Shown: positions 7,815 through 15,130, counted from the stretch's first letter. The stretch: DNA of 16,837 nt from an uncultured Oscillospiraceae bacterium (GCA_934643765.1 CAKUCT010000016.1:1-16837); one strand, 5' to 3'. The notes: generated from the letters alone by a model not told the origin. Program-made: numbers and translations.

Positions 7815-7904
7815 ATGGTAAAGCTTGTTTTTGAGCCCGCGCCGCAGGGCGATGTGGACGATCTGATTTTCGCTGACTGCGAATGGCGCATCAGTGAACG
7901 CTGA
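7815..7904 (+). CDS. 29-residue small protein, putative sporulation-associated
   Basis: An ATG at 7815 sits eight bases after GGAGG and opens a 29-codon frame ending in TGA. The product is acidic in the middle (GDVDD), has one Cys (residue 22, in ADCEW), a central LIF hydrophobic step and a basic end (RISER). It has no signal peptide or full membrane span. I recognise no family. Three independent signals frame it: a sigma-E-like promoter 35 bases upstream, an excellent ribosome site and an intrinsic terminator 10 bases after the stop. This makes a complete miniature transcription unit, and a mother-cell role during sporulation is inferred only from the promoter. The alternative is a small non-coding RNA with a chance frame. 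Confidence 0.5.
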   Translation: MVKLVFEPAPQGDVDDLIFADCEWRISER

Positions 7905-7914
7905 ACTGTAAAGC

Positions 7915-7954
7915 AGAGGGAAAGACGCGCATATCGCGGCGCTTTCCCTCTTTA
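7915..7954 (+). terminator. Terminator of the small sporulation-type unit
   Basis: AGAGGGAAAG (7915-7924) pairs perfectly with CTTTCCCTCT (7942-7951), with partial inner CGC/GCG pairing. The T's that follow are shared with the -35 box of prfB at 7951. Confidence 0.75.
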
Positions 7955-7979
7955 CATGTTCCTTTTTTTCGGGTATAAT
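7951..7979 (+). promoter_or_regulatory. sigma-A promoter of prfB
   Basis: TTTACA (7951-7956) and TATAAT (7974-7979) are separated by 17 bases. The start would fall near 7986, leaving a leader of only about 38 nt. Confidence 0.85.
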
Positions 7980-7988
7980 ACCATCGTT

Positions 7989-8027
7989 ATGACGAAATTT
8001 TGGAAGCGTGGGATTGACGTATTATGA
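7989..8027 (+). CDS. 12-codon upstream ORF overlapping the prfB start
   Basis: An ATG at 7989, only a few bases after the predicted transcription start and so nearly leaderless, opens 12 codons. They end in TGA at 8025-8027, which overlaps the prfB ATG (8024) as ATGA. It has no ribosome site. It could be chance, or a translational-coupling device whose UGA stop is the codon that release factor 2 reads. Confidence 0.25.
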   Translation: MTKFWKRGIDVL

Positions 8028-9154
8028 TGATTGCATTTGATGAATATAAGGTGAAGCTGAACGGCCTGAAGCCGAAGCTGGACGAGCTCTCCGCCTCGCT
8101 CGGCATTGAGCGCTGCAAGGAGGATATTGAGCGTCTGCACGCGCAGATCGAGTCCCCCGGCTTCTGGGATAACGCAGAGGTTTCCCAGAAGGTCATGAAG
8201 CAGTCTCGGCAGATCGAGGCCAAGGTCGAGCGGTACGAAAAATTGTGCAGCCACTGGGAAGATCTGATGACCATCTGCGAGATGGCAATCGAAGAAAACG
8301 ACGACTCCATGCTTGAAGAGCTCACCGAGGGCTATACCGCACTGGAAGAAGAAATGGAGCGCGAGCGTCTGGAGACGCTTCTGTCCGGCGAGTATGACGG
8401 CAACAACGCCATCGTCTCGTTCCAGGCCGGCGCAGGCGGCACCGAGGCCCAGGACTGGGCGCAGATGCTCTACCGGATGTATACCCACTGGGTGGAAGGT
8501 CACGGCCTGAGCTATAAAATTCTCGACTATCTGGACGGCGACGAGGCCGGCATCAAGTCCGCCAGCATTCTGGTCGAAGGCACGAACGCCTACGGCCTTC
8601 TCAAGAGCGAAAACGGTGTGCACCGTTTGGTCCGTGTCTCGCCCTTCGACGCAAACGCCCGCCGTCAGACGTCCTTTGCCGCCGTAGAAGTCATTCCGGA
8701 AATCGCCGACGACACGAAGGATGTCGATATCCGGCCCGAGGACATTGAAATGCAGGTCTACCGCTCCTCCGGCGCAGGCGGCCAGCACATCAACAAGACC
8801 TCTTCTGCCGTGCGCCTGATTCACAAGCCAACCGGCATCGTCGTCTCCTGCCAGACGCAGCGCGACCAGTTTCAGAACAAAGAGACGTGCATGCGCATGC
8901 TGCGCTCCAAGCTCATTGAGATCAAAGAGCGCGAGCATCTGGACAAGATTTCCGACATCAAGGGCACACAGCTGAAAATCGAATGGGGCAGCCAGATCCG
9001 CAACTACGTCTTCATGCCCTACACGCTCGTAAAAGATACGCGCACAGGCTTTGAAACCTCGAACATCAACGCCGTCATGGACGGCGATCTCGACGGCTTC
9101 ATCAACGCCTACCTCACCTGCGCGGCTACCAACACCTGGGTGACAAAATCCTGA
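8024..9154 (+). CDS. prfB: Peptide chain release factor 2
   Basis: The 376-residue protein is full-length RF2, which ends translation at UGA and UAA. The codon-recognition motif SPF is at residues 206-208, and the peptidyl-tRNA hydrolysis motif GGQ is at 252-254 in SGAGGQHINKTSSAVR. A coiled N-terminal domain occupies about residues 1-100. Most bacterial prfB genes have an in-frame UGA near codon 25 and a programmed +1 frameshift. Here the frame is continuous through that position (LSASLGIERC), so that autoregulation is absent. The start is ATGATG at 8024/8027 with only a weak GGGA upstream, which may reflect coupling to the short upstream frame. It has its own promoter; no clear terminator follows. 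Confidence 0.96.
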   Translation: MMIAFDEYKVKLNGLKPKLDELSASLGIERCKEDIERLHAQIESPGFWDNAEVSQKVMKQSRQIEAKVERYEKLCSHWEDLMTICEMAIEENDDSMLEELTEGYTALEEEMERERLETLLSGEYDGNNAIVSFQAGAGGTEAQDWAQMLYRMYTHWVEGHGLSYKILDYLDGDEAGIKSASILVEGTNAYGLLKSENGVHRLVRVSPFDANARRQTSFAAVEVIPEIADDTKDVDIRPEDIEMQVYRSSGAGGQHINKTSSAVRLIHKPTGIVVSCQTQRDQFQNKETCMRMLRSKLIEIKEREHLDKISDIKGTQLKIEWGSQIRNYVFMPYTLVKDTRTGFETSNINAVMDGDLDGFINAYLTCAATNTWVTKS

Positions 9155-9192
9155 GTTTTTCGCATATTTTGTGGTTTTCGGAGAAAAAGCTC

Positions 9193-9221
9193 TTGCATTG
9201 CGCCGCAATTTATGCTATGAT
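9193..9221 (+). promoter_or_regulatory. sigma-A promoter of secG
   Basis: TTGCAT (9193-9198) and TATGAT (9216-9221) are separated by 17 bases. The leader to the ATG at 9330 is about 100 nt. Confidence 0.7.
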
Positions 9222-9240
9222 TTCTCTTGCTATGTAAAGG

Positions 9241-9310
9241 CCATTCTGCACTGCAGGATGGGCAAAATGTGAACGCATTTCGGCGCGCCGCCTGCCGGTG
9301 AAGGACGGCA
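9241..9310 (+). other. Structured leader of secG
   Basis: Two hairpins are visible: CCATTCTGC-ACT-GCAGGATGG (9241-9261, 9 bp with one G-U), and TGCCG/CGGCA (9293-9297 with 9306-9310). The palindrome GGCGCGCC lies between them. There is no T run and no match to a riboswitch I know. Confidence 0.35.
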
Positions 9311-9329
9311 ATTACGTTTGGAGGAAATT

Positions 9330-9566
9330 ATGACTGCTCTTCACATTGTTCTGACAATTATTCAGGTGATTCTCGCCCTTGCGATGGTCGTCATCGTGAC
9401 CGTTCAGTCCGGCAAAAGCGCTGGCCTGTCTTCCGCAATCGGCGGCGGCGACAACAGCTTCATGGGCAAGAACAAGGCCAAGGCGCTTGATGCAAAGCTC
9501 GCCGGCGCAACCAAGTGGATTGGCGCTGCGTTCCTGGTTCTGACCTTTGTTCTGAACCTGTTCTAA
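9330..9566 (+). CDS. secG: Preprotein translocase subunit SecG
   Basis: The 78-residue SecG is the small auxiliary subunit of the SecYEG channel. A first membrane helix (~3-22, IVLTIIQVILALAMVVIV) is followed by the conserved loop VTVQSGKSAGLSSAIGGG and a second helix at the C terminus (WIGAAFLVLTFVLNLF). The ATG at 9330 is preceded by GGAGGAAATT; an in-frame TTG at 9318 overlaps that ribosome site and is rejected. It is monocistronic and converges with spoIID. The rnr-smpB genes that often follow secG are not here. Confidence 0.95.
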   Translation: MTALHIVLTIIQVILALAMVVIVTVQSGKSAGLSSAIGGGDNSFMGKNKAKALDAKLAGATKWIGAAFLVLTFVLNLF

Positions 9567-9579
9567 ATCATCGATTAAG

Positions 9580-9608
9580 GCTGCTCCGGTTTCCGGAGCA
9601 GCTTTTTT
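9580..9608 (+). terminator. Terminator of secG
   Basis: A perfect 10-bp stem, GCTGCTCCGG with CCGGAGCAGC, encloses the loop TTT and is followed by six T's (9603-9608). The T run overlaps the stop codon of spoIID on the other strand. With no A run on its other flank, it is not an obvious bidirectional terminator. Confidence 0.9.
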
Positions 9609-10632
9609 ATTGCATTTGCTCCAGCAACGCGCCCCGGTAGTAATACTGCAGAATCACGCGGTAGTCAAAGCCCTGCTGCGCCATATTCTCTGCGCCGTAC
9701 TGACTCAGGCCAACCCTGTGGCCAAAGCCGAGCACGTCAAAATGGAACTGCCCGTCCTGATACGAAAGTGTAAAGTTTGTTGAGTTCAATCCAAAGATTC
9801 TTCGCAGCTGCACGCCCGTAAAACTTTGGCCGCCGATGCGCATTTCCGCCACACCGCCGCCCGCGCTGCGTGTCGTCTCCCCCAGCCAAGCTTCCGGCGC
9901 TGGGCCAAGCGTGATGCCGGGATTTTCTTTTTGCAGCAGCGCCGCAAACTCCTCCGGCGTAAAATCTGCGCTGGAGGAAAAGCGCGGCGCGTCCTGCTCG
10001 CCTGGGCTGTCCACCGCCTGCAGATACGGCACGTCGCTTCCCCATACGGCAAGCGCCGGCTCCGTTCTGCCGCCGGAGCAGGAGAAAAACAGCGCGTCAA
10101 TCGGCTCCTCGTCATAGATCAGAATTTCGCCTCTTGTTTCCTCCACCGCCTGCGCGGCCGCTTGCCAGACGGCGTCAAAATCCGCGCCGAAGCGCGCCTG
10201 CAGATCCTGCCCGCTTGTCCATGCCTGGCAGCAGGCCGCGTCCGCGCACACATCCGCGTTTTCATGCTTCGGCTTTTCCAGCCTTCTGACAGCAAAGGTC
10301 CTCGCCGCGACGGTCTGCGCCTTTTTTGCCTCCGGAGAAAACGACGCCGGCATTTCGCAGATCAGAACGCCCGTGATATACGTCTCCAGCGGCAGCTCCA
10401 GTACTTCTCCGTCACACAAAAGCCGGATATTGGTTTCATGTTCCGCTTGTTCTGCTGCCGGAGTGTATACTTTCGCTTCCGCCGGAGCGGCCATCGTCTG
10501 TTCCATCCCAGACGGCGCCTGCTCCACCAGCAGCACCAGATCTTCTTCCCGCGTTTCCCGCGCCATCGTGCGCCCGGGAAGCACCCAGAACGACAGCGCG
10601 GCCAGCAGCGTACATGTCAGGATTGTTTTCAT
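9607..10632 (-). CDS. spoIID: Stage II sporulation protein D (SpoIID), engulfment peptidoglycan lytic transglycosylase
   Basis: A 341-residue SpoIID-family protein. In Bacillus, SpoIID is a membrane-anchored lytic transglycosylase that acts with SpoIIM and SpoIIP to thin septal peptidoglycan and drive engulfment. A signal-anchor helix is at ~3-20. The catalytic region LETYITGVLICEMP carries Glu93, followed by KAQTVAARTFAV. Cysteines at 129, 134 and 135 lie where family members bind zinc. FFSCSGGRT (~182-190) and GHRVGLSQYGA (~304-314) complete the signature. The length matches B. subtilis SpoIID. The ATG at 10632 follows AAAGGAGG; an in-frame ATG at 10656 sits inside the sigma-E -10 box and would not be transcribed from that promoter. 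The sigma-E-like promoter fits its known mother-cell expression. Confidence 0.93.
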   Translation of the reverse strand: MKTILTCTLLAALSFWVLPGRTMARETREEDLVLLVEQAPSGMEQTMAAPAEAKVYTPAAEQAEHETNIRLLCDGEVLELPLETYITGVLICEMPASFSPEAKKAQTVAARTFAVRRLEKPKHENADVCADAACCQAWTSGQDLQARFGADFDAVWQAAAQAVEETRGEILIYDEEPIDALFFSCSGGRTEPALAVWGSDVPYLQAVDSPGEQDAPRFSSSADFTPEEFAALLQKENPGITLGPAPEAWLGETTRSAGGGVAEMRIGGQSFTGVQLRRIFGLNSTNFTLSYQDGQFHFDVLGFGHRVGLSQYGAENMAQQGFDYRVILQYYYRGALLEQMQ

Positions 10633-10654
10633 AGCCCGCCTCCTTTGTCCCTGC

Positions 10655-10683
10655 ATCGTATGCCGCGCGCGCCGGGAATATGC
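10655..10683 (-). promoter_or_regulatory. sigma-E-type promoter of spoIID
   Basis: On the minus strand, GCATATT (plus 10677-10683) and CATACGAT (plus 10655-10662) are separated by 14 bases. The -35 is a full match to KMATATT and the -10 has one mismatch to CATACAMT. spoIID is a known sigma-E target in Bacillus. Confidence 0.8.
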
Positions 10684-10698
10684 AGATTGACATAACGC

Positions 10699-10727
10699 TT
10701 GACACGCTTTTTAGAAAGCCGTATAAT
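10699..10727 (+). promoter_or_regulatory. Perfect-consensus sigma-A promoter of the TPR/LRR gene
   Basis: TTGACA (10699-10704) and TATAAT (10722-10727) have exactly 17 bases between them, the ideal housekeeping promoter. It fires away from spoIID, with the two -35 regions about 15 bases apart. Confidence 0.9.
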
Positions 10728-10765
10728 ATGACAAACTGTAACAATGTCTGTCAGGAGTCTATTCT

Positions 10766-12445
10766 ATGAAATATACCGTCAAAGTTGTTTTGATTGTGCT
10801 GCTGATCGTGGCGCTGATCGGCGCGGCGTGCTGGTTCTTCCTGGTGCAGCGACCGGATCTGACGATGAGCGTCTTCGCCTACTGGGGCGATCATTTCTAT
10901 AACGCCGGGCGCTACAACCGCGCCGTTTCCCTGTATACAACCGCCTGCAAGCTGGCGCCCCAGAATGCCAATCTTCCCATCCGTCTGGCTGACGCCTATG
11001 TCCGCGTCGGAAACTACACGAAGGCGGAGTATACGCTCGTCAGCGCGATTACGAATAATCCGGAATCGGTTGCGCTCTATGTCGCGCTGTCAAAAACCTA
11101 TATTGCGCAGGACAAAATTCTCGATGCCGAGCAGATGCTCGACCGCATTACAAGCGCCAGCGTGAAAGAGCAGATTGACGCCCTGCGTCCGAACGCGCCC
11201 GTGCTTTCCCCGGAAAGCGGGTACTACAGCGAGTATATTGACGTCTCTGTCTCCGCCACCGGCGGCACGGCCTACCTCGCCATCAACCAGGATTATCCCT
11301 CTATCCAGACCGATACCTATACCGGCCCTGTTACACTCTCGAGCGGCGAGAGCAAGGCCGTCGTCGTCACAGTCGCGGAAAACGGTCTTGTCAGCGACGC
11401 CGTCTACGGCGGCTACACCATCGGAAGCGTTGTGGAAGAGGTGCATCTTTCCGACAGCGCCCTCGAGGGCTATGTCCGGGAACTGCTCGGAAAAAGCAGC
11501 TCGGATAAGCTGATGTCGGACGAGCTGTGGACGATTGAAGAGGTGGTCCTGCCGGAGGGTGTGGAGGATCTTTCCGATCTGACGCGTTTTTCCGGTCTTC
11601 AGTCGCTCACCATCCAGAACGCGACCGGCATGGACTTTTCCGTTTTGTCTCAGCTGACGACGCTCAAGACGCTCGACCTGTCGGGCTCGACACTCCCCTC
11701 GTCCGTTCTGGAGCAGATCGGTACGCTGCCGGAGCTTCAGAAGCTTGTGTTGCAGAGCTGCGCCGTCACCTCCATCAACACCTTCGTCGGCCTTTCGAAC
11801 CTCACCTATCTGGATCTGACCAACAACTCCGTGTCGGACCTCACGGCCATCACCGCGCTGACGGGGCTTACGGATCTGTATCTGACCAACAACCCCATCA
11901 AGTCCATCACGTATCTCAACAGCTGCCTGGCCCTGGAGCGGCTGCACATCGAAAACTGCGGCGTCTCGCGTCTGTCCAGTCTCGCCGGTAATACCGCGCT
12001 GCAGGAGCTCTATGCTTCCGGCAACGACATTACAGACATTTCCGTGCTGTCCGATTGTGTCAGCCTTTCTGTGATCGATGTCTCGGACAACCAGATTTCG
12101 GACGTCTCGGTTCTTGCCCAGCTTCCGGAGCTGACGTATTTCCTTGCGAGCGGCAATCAGATCAAGGAGCTCCCGGCCTTCGATGTGGCGACCTGCAAGC
12201 TGGTGCGCATCAATGTCAACAACAACCAACTCACCGACCTCTCGCCCCTCAAGGGCCTTGCAAACCTCAACTATATCTTTGCAGACTACAACCAGATTTC
12301 CGATATCTCTGGTCTGGAAGACTGCCCGCTGCTGACGCAGCTCGACCTCTGGGATAACCCCGTCAAGGAAGAGCAGGTCAAGGCGCTGCAGGAAATCGGC
12401 CGGATTGTGAACTACAATCCGCAGTATAAGCCCGACGCCGCCTGA
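10766..12445 (+). CDS. Membrane-anchored TPR - chitobiase-C-like - leucine-rich repeat protein
   Basis: A 559-residue protein with an N-terminal signal-anchor (~5-27). It continues with TPR-like helices (~36-135; YNAGRYNRAVSLYTTACKLAP is a typical unit), then a beta-sandwich region (~144-218, LSPESGYYSEYIDVSVSA onwards) like the chitobiase/beta-hexosaminidase C-terminal type. About a dozen internalin-like 20-22-residue leucine-rich repeats follow (~258-548; LTYLDLTNNSVSDLTAITAL and similar), ending without a sorting signal. The topology suggests display outside the membrane. LRRs usually bind proteins or glycans; the partner is unknown. The ATG at 10766 follows CAGGAGT. It is a single gene with a consensus promoter and strong terminator, so steady vegetative expression is likely. 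No gene name is justified. Confidence 0.88.
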   Translation: MKYTVKVVLIVLLIVALIGAACWFFLVQRPDLTMSVFAYWGDHFYNAGRYNRAVSLYTTACKLAPQNANLPIRLADAYVRVGNYTKAEYTLVSAITNNPESVALYVALSKTYIAQDKILDAEQMLDRITSASVKEQIDALRPNAPVLSPESGYYSEYIDVSVSATGGTAYLAINQDYPSIQTDTYTGPVTLSSGESKAVVVTVAENGLVSDAVYGGYTIGSVVEEVHLSDSALEGYVRELLGKSSSDKLMSDELWTIEEVVLPEGVEDLSDLTRFSGLQSLTIQNATGMDFSVLSQLTTLKTLDLSGSTLPSSVLEQIGTLPELQKLVLQSCAVTSINTFVGLSNLTYLDLTNNSVSDLTAITALTGLTDLYLTNNPIKSITYLNSCLALERLHIENCGVSRLSSLAGNTALQELYASGNDITDISVLSDCVSLSVIDVSDNQISDVSVLAQLPELTYFLASGNQIKELPAFDVATCKLVRINVNNNQLTDLSPLKGLANLNYIFADYNQISDISGLEDCPLLTQLDLWDNPVKEEQVKALQEIGRIVNYNPQYKPDAA

Positions 12446-12461
12446 ATCTGACTGCATTTCT

Positions 12462-12500
12462 GAGCCTCCCGCGAAAGCGGGAGGCTCTTTTTCTTTTTTG
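12462..12500 (+). terminator. Terminator of the TPR/LRR gene
   Basis: A perfect 11-bp stem, GAGCCTCCCGC with GCGGGAGGCTC, encloses a GAAA tetraloop and is followed by TTTTTCTTTTTT. Confidence 0.93.
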
Positions 12501-12551
12501 AAGCTTTTCTTAAGCTTTAGTTAAAAACGCCAATCCGCTCCATTTTGCTGC

Positions 12552-12599
12552 TATGATTGCGTCAGCTGGCAAGGGCCCCACGCGCTTGTCAACTGACGC
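12552..12599 (+). promoter_or_regulatory. Probable -10 box and long imperfect dyad upstream of the lipoprotein gene
   Basis: TATGAT (12552-12557) is a reasonable -10, but no good -35 stands 16-18 bases upstream. GCGTCAGCTGGCAAG (12559-12573) is complementary to CTTGTCAACTGACGC (12585-12599) at 14 of 15 positions, counting one G-U, around an 11-base spacer. The dyad would straddle the transcription start. A weak -35 with a dyad at the start site suggests a regulated promoter, but a leader hairpin is equally possible. Confidence 0.4.
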
Positions 12600-12632
12600 T
12601 TACCTTGCACAAACAAAAAAGGAGCAAATAAC

Positions 12633-15008
12633 ATGAACCGAATTTTATCGCTTACCCTTGCGCTGGCGCTCATCGCCGCACTTCTGACCGGCTGCGCCAA
12701 GCCGAAAACCGAAACGAAGCAGCCTGACCAACCGGCTGCCGGTGTCTCGACTGAAAGCGCCGCCACCGCCTATCAGGCCGCCGCCCTTCCACTGCCGGAC
12801 GCGCTTGATGTAATACAGACTTCCGTCTTCACCGGCGGCGCGCTCTTCTTTTCCGCCATGAATCCCGGCGAGTCTACCTCGCAGGACGTTGACCCGGACA
12901 CCGGCGCGGTCTACGGCTACCGCTCATATGCGTGCACGCTCTACCGCGAAGACCTGGAATCCGGCACGCTTTCTATTCTGGAGTTCCCGGTTGAGGGCGT
13001 TACAAAGCCGCAGGTCAATGCTTTGACAAAGGCAGATGACGGTTCGGTCTGGGCTATCTGCCAGACGGCAGAGTCTGATGCGGAGGACAGCGCATATATC
13101 TGGTCGCTTGTCCATTTTGCCGCCGACGGAACGCATCTTGGTACATGCCGCCTCGATTTTGCAGACAGCAGCGTAGACACCACGCAGCTTTTTCTGAACA
13201 CGATTGCTCTGGATGACGCGGGGCACATCATCAGCGCGGGGTACGACGACGCCGTCTATATCTTTGATGCAACCGGAAAGCTTCTGAAAACGCTCAGCCA
13301 GGACGGCAAATACGGCAACCTCATCACACTCACGGAGGGCCGGGCAGGCGTTCTTTCCTACGCAGAGTCGGGCGGCATGGCCTTCTCTCCCATCGACAGC
13401 CAGAAGCTTGACTGGGGCGAAGATCTCACCATCCCGATCTACACCTGGGACGTTTTCGAAGATCCGAATGGCAAAGGCTTCTATTTCTTCGACGACGGCA
13501 CCATCAACCACTACGATCTGGACACGCAGACGCAGACCAAGGTTCTTGCGCTTCTGGACTGCGATCTGGACGCAACCGATCTTATAAATCTGCAGGCAGA
13601 TGAAAACGGGAGCCTGCACGCGCTTTTCAACACCCAGGGCGCAGGCGTAGACAACGCCTATACGCTTTATACGCTGCAGCCCGTTGATCCTGCGACACTT
13701 CCGGAGAAAACCGTTCTGACGCTTGCAACGCTGTCTCTGAGCCAGACACTCCGCCAGCAGATTGCAAAATTCAACCGCGAGAACAGCCAGTACCGCATTG
13801 AAGTGCTCGATTACTCGCAGTACAGCGAGGTCATCGCAAGCCCCGGCTCGTATACCGAGGACTCCTCCTCTGCCATTTTAAAGCTCAACACGGAGCTTCT
13901 GTCCGGCAATCTCCCGGATCTGATTGATGTCTCGGGCGGAGACCTTCCCGTGGCGCAGTACGCCGCCAAGGGCTTCCTGGAGGATCTGGTTCCGTTCCTG
14001 AACGCAGACAGCTCGCTCTCAGAGGATATGCTGAACTCAAACGTGATTAACGCCATCAAAACAGGCGGCAAGCTCTATCGGATGCCAACCTCCTTCTCCG
14101 TGATCGGCGCAGCGGGCCGGCACGACGTTGTGGGCGGATATGACGCGTGGACACTGGACGCAATGAAAGACGCCATGACAAAGCTCTCCCCAGACGCGAC
14201 GATCTTCAACGTCGACTATACCAAATCGAGCGTCGTCTACGCCTGCCTTGCAAGCTCGCTCGACCAGTTTGTCGACTGGGAGAACGGTACCTGCCGCTTT
14301 GACTCCGACGAGTTCCGCGCATTTCTGGAATTTGCAAACTCGTTCCCTGCGGAGTTTGATACCACCAACTTTGACTTTGACGAGTACGTCAGCGACTATC
14401 GCCGTGTAGGACAGAAGCAGCAGCTGCTGGCAAACGTTTCCTTCACCGGCTTTGAAGACATTTACTATCAGCTTGAAGCCATGGACAACGACGCGGACTT
14501 TGTCGGCTATCCGGGCGCGGCGGGCGGCTTTGGCTGCGGCTTCATGCCCCTTGGCACCATCTGCATGACAACCGCCTGCAAAGACAAGGACGGCGCGTGG
14601 GGCTTTATCCGGTCTATGCTGTCTGAAGAGGTACAGCTGCAACAGACCGCCTTCCCAATTCTGAAATCTGCGTTTGAAAAGCAGGCCGAAAAGGCCATGG
14701 ATCAGGAGTACGTCACAGACGAAAACGGCGAGCCAGTTCTGGACGGCAACGGCAATCCCGTTCGCATCATCCGTTACACCATCGGCTTTTTCAGCGAGAC
14801 CGTTGACGTCTACGCCGTCACGCCGGAGCAGTATAAAATTGTCTGCGACCTGATTGACTCGACGCACAGCCTGTATTCGTTCGACCAGAACATTCTCGAC
14901 ATTGTGGCAGAAGAGTGCGGCGGCTTCTTCGCGGGCGCAAAGACCATCGACGAGACCGTAAATATGATTCAAAACCGCGTGTCCCTTTACATTGCGGAGC
15001 AGAAGTAA
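12633..15008 (+). CDS. Lipoprotein: propeller-like N-terminal region fused to an ABC-type extracellular solute-binding domain
   Basis: A 791-residue secreted lipoprotein with signal peptide ~1-20 and lipobox LLTGC (acylated Cys21), followed by a charged linker. Residues ~55-355 show repeated short beta-strand motifs (for example DDAGHIISAGYDDAVYIFDATGK, broken by loops) like a WD/NHL-type propeller. From ~360 (VLTLATLSLSQTLRQQIAKF) the sequence reads as an extracellular solute-binding protein of the sugar ABC class: N...YRIEVLDYS, LNTELLSGNLPDLIDV, a Y/G/K-rich middle and a long helical C terminus. Single-domain binding proteins have about 400-450 residues, so the N-terminal half is an addition. 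No permease or ATPase gene is adjacent. The ATG at 12633 follows AAGGAGC. The substrate is unknown; a sensory or capture role is as likely as transport. Confidence 0.82.
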   Translation: MNRILSLTLALALIAALLTGCAKPKTETKQPDQPAAGVSTESAATAYQAAALPLPDALDVIQTSVFTGGALFFSAMNPGESTSQDVDPDTGAVYGYRSYACTLYREDLESGTLSILEFPVEGVTKPQVNALTKADDGSVWAICQTAESDAEDSAYIWSLVHFAADGTHLGTCRLDFADSSVDTTQLFLNTIALDDAGHIISAGYDDAVYIFDATGKLLKTLSQDGKYGNLITLTEGRAGVLSYAESGGMAFSPIDSQKLDWGEDLTIPIYTWDVFEDPNGKGFYFFDDGTINHYDLDTQTQTKVLALLDCDLDATDLINLQADENGSLHALFNTQGAGVDNAYTLYTLQPVDPATLPEKTVLTLATLSLSQTLRQQIAKFNRENSQYRIEVLDYSQYSEVIASPGSYTEDSSSAILKLNTELLSGNLPDLIDVSGGDLPVAQYAAKGFLEDLVPFLNADSSLSEDMLNSNVINAIKTGGKLYRMPTSFSVIGAAGRHDVVGGYDAWTLDAMKDAMTKLSPDATIFNVDYTKSSVVYACLASSLDQFVDWENGTCRFDSDEFRAFLEFANSFPAEFDTTNFDFDEYVSDYRRVGQKQQLLANVSFTGFEDIYYQLEAMDNDADFVGYPGAAGGFGCGFMPLGTICMTTACKDKDGAWGFIRSMLSEEVQLQQTAFPILKSAFEKQAEKAMDQEYVTDENGEPVLDGNGNPVRIIRYTIGFFSETVDVYAVTPEQYKIVCDLIDSTHSLYSFDQNILDIVAEECGGFFAGAKTIDETVNMIQNRVSLYIAEQK

Positions 15009-15031
15009 AGTCTTCTGACTTCGGCCGCTTC

Positions 15032-15063
15032 AAATCCGCCCCGACCTCCGGGGCGGATTTTTG
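15032..15063 (+). terminator. Terminator of the lipoprotein gene
   Basis: A perfect 12-bp stem, AAATCCGCCCCG with CGGGGCGGATTT, encloses the loop ACCTC and continues into TT. Confidence 0.88.
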
Positions 15064-15067
15064 CTTC

Positions 15068-15095
15068 ACGTGTCGAACCCGGTCTGCATAGATTG
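15068..15095 (+). promoter_or_regulatory. Possible mother-cell (sigma-K/E-like) promoter of the cotJ operon
   Basis: CATAGATTG (15087-15095) matches the sigma-K -10 CATANNNTA except for its last base, and AC (15068-15069) lies 17 bases before it. As a sigma-E site it is poorer. The cotJ operon of Bacillus is mother-cell expressed, which makes some such site expected, but the motif is weak. A small GGGCG-AAA-CGCCC hairpin (15101-15113) lies in the leader. Confidence 0.3.
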
Positions 15096-15130
15096 GTTCA
15101 GGGCGAAACGCCCGGTAAAATCAGGAGGGA

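Noticed and set aside
8024..8110. Programmed +1 frameshift site in prfB
   Set aside because: There is no in-frame UGA, no CTTTGA and no internal Shine-Dalgarno at the usual position; the frame is continuous.
11090..12457. 455-codon minus-strand frame opposite the LRR gene
   Set aside because: It mirrors the repeats on the coding strand, has no ribosome site and its start falls at the edge of a terminator.
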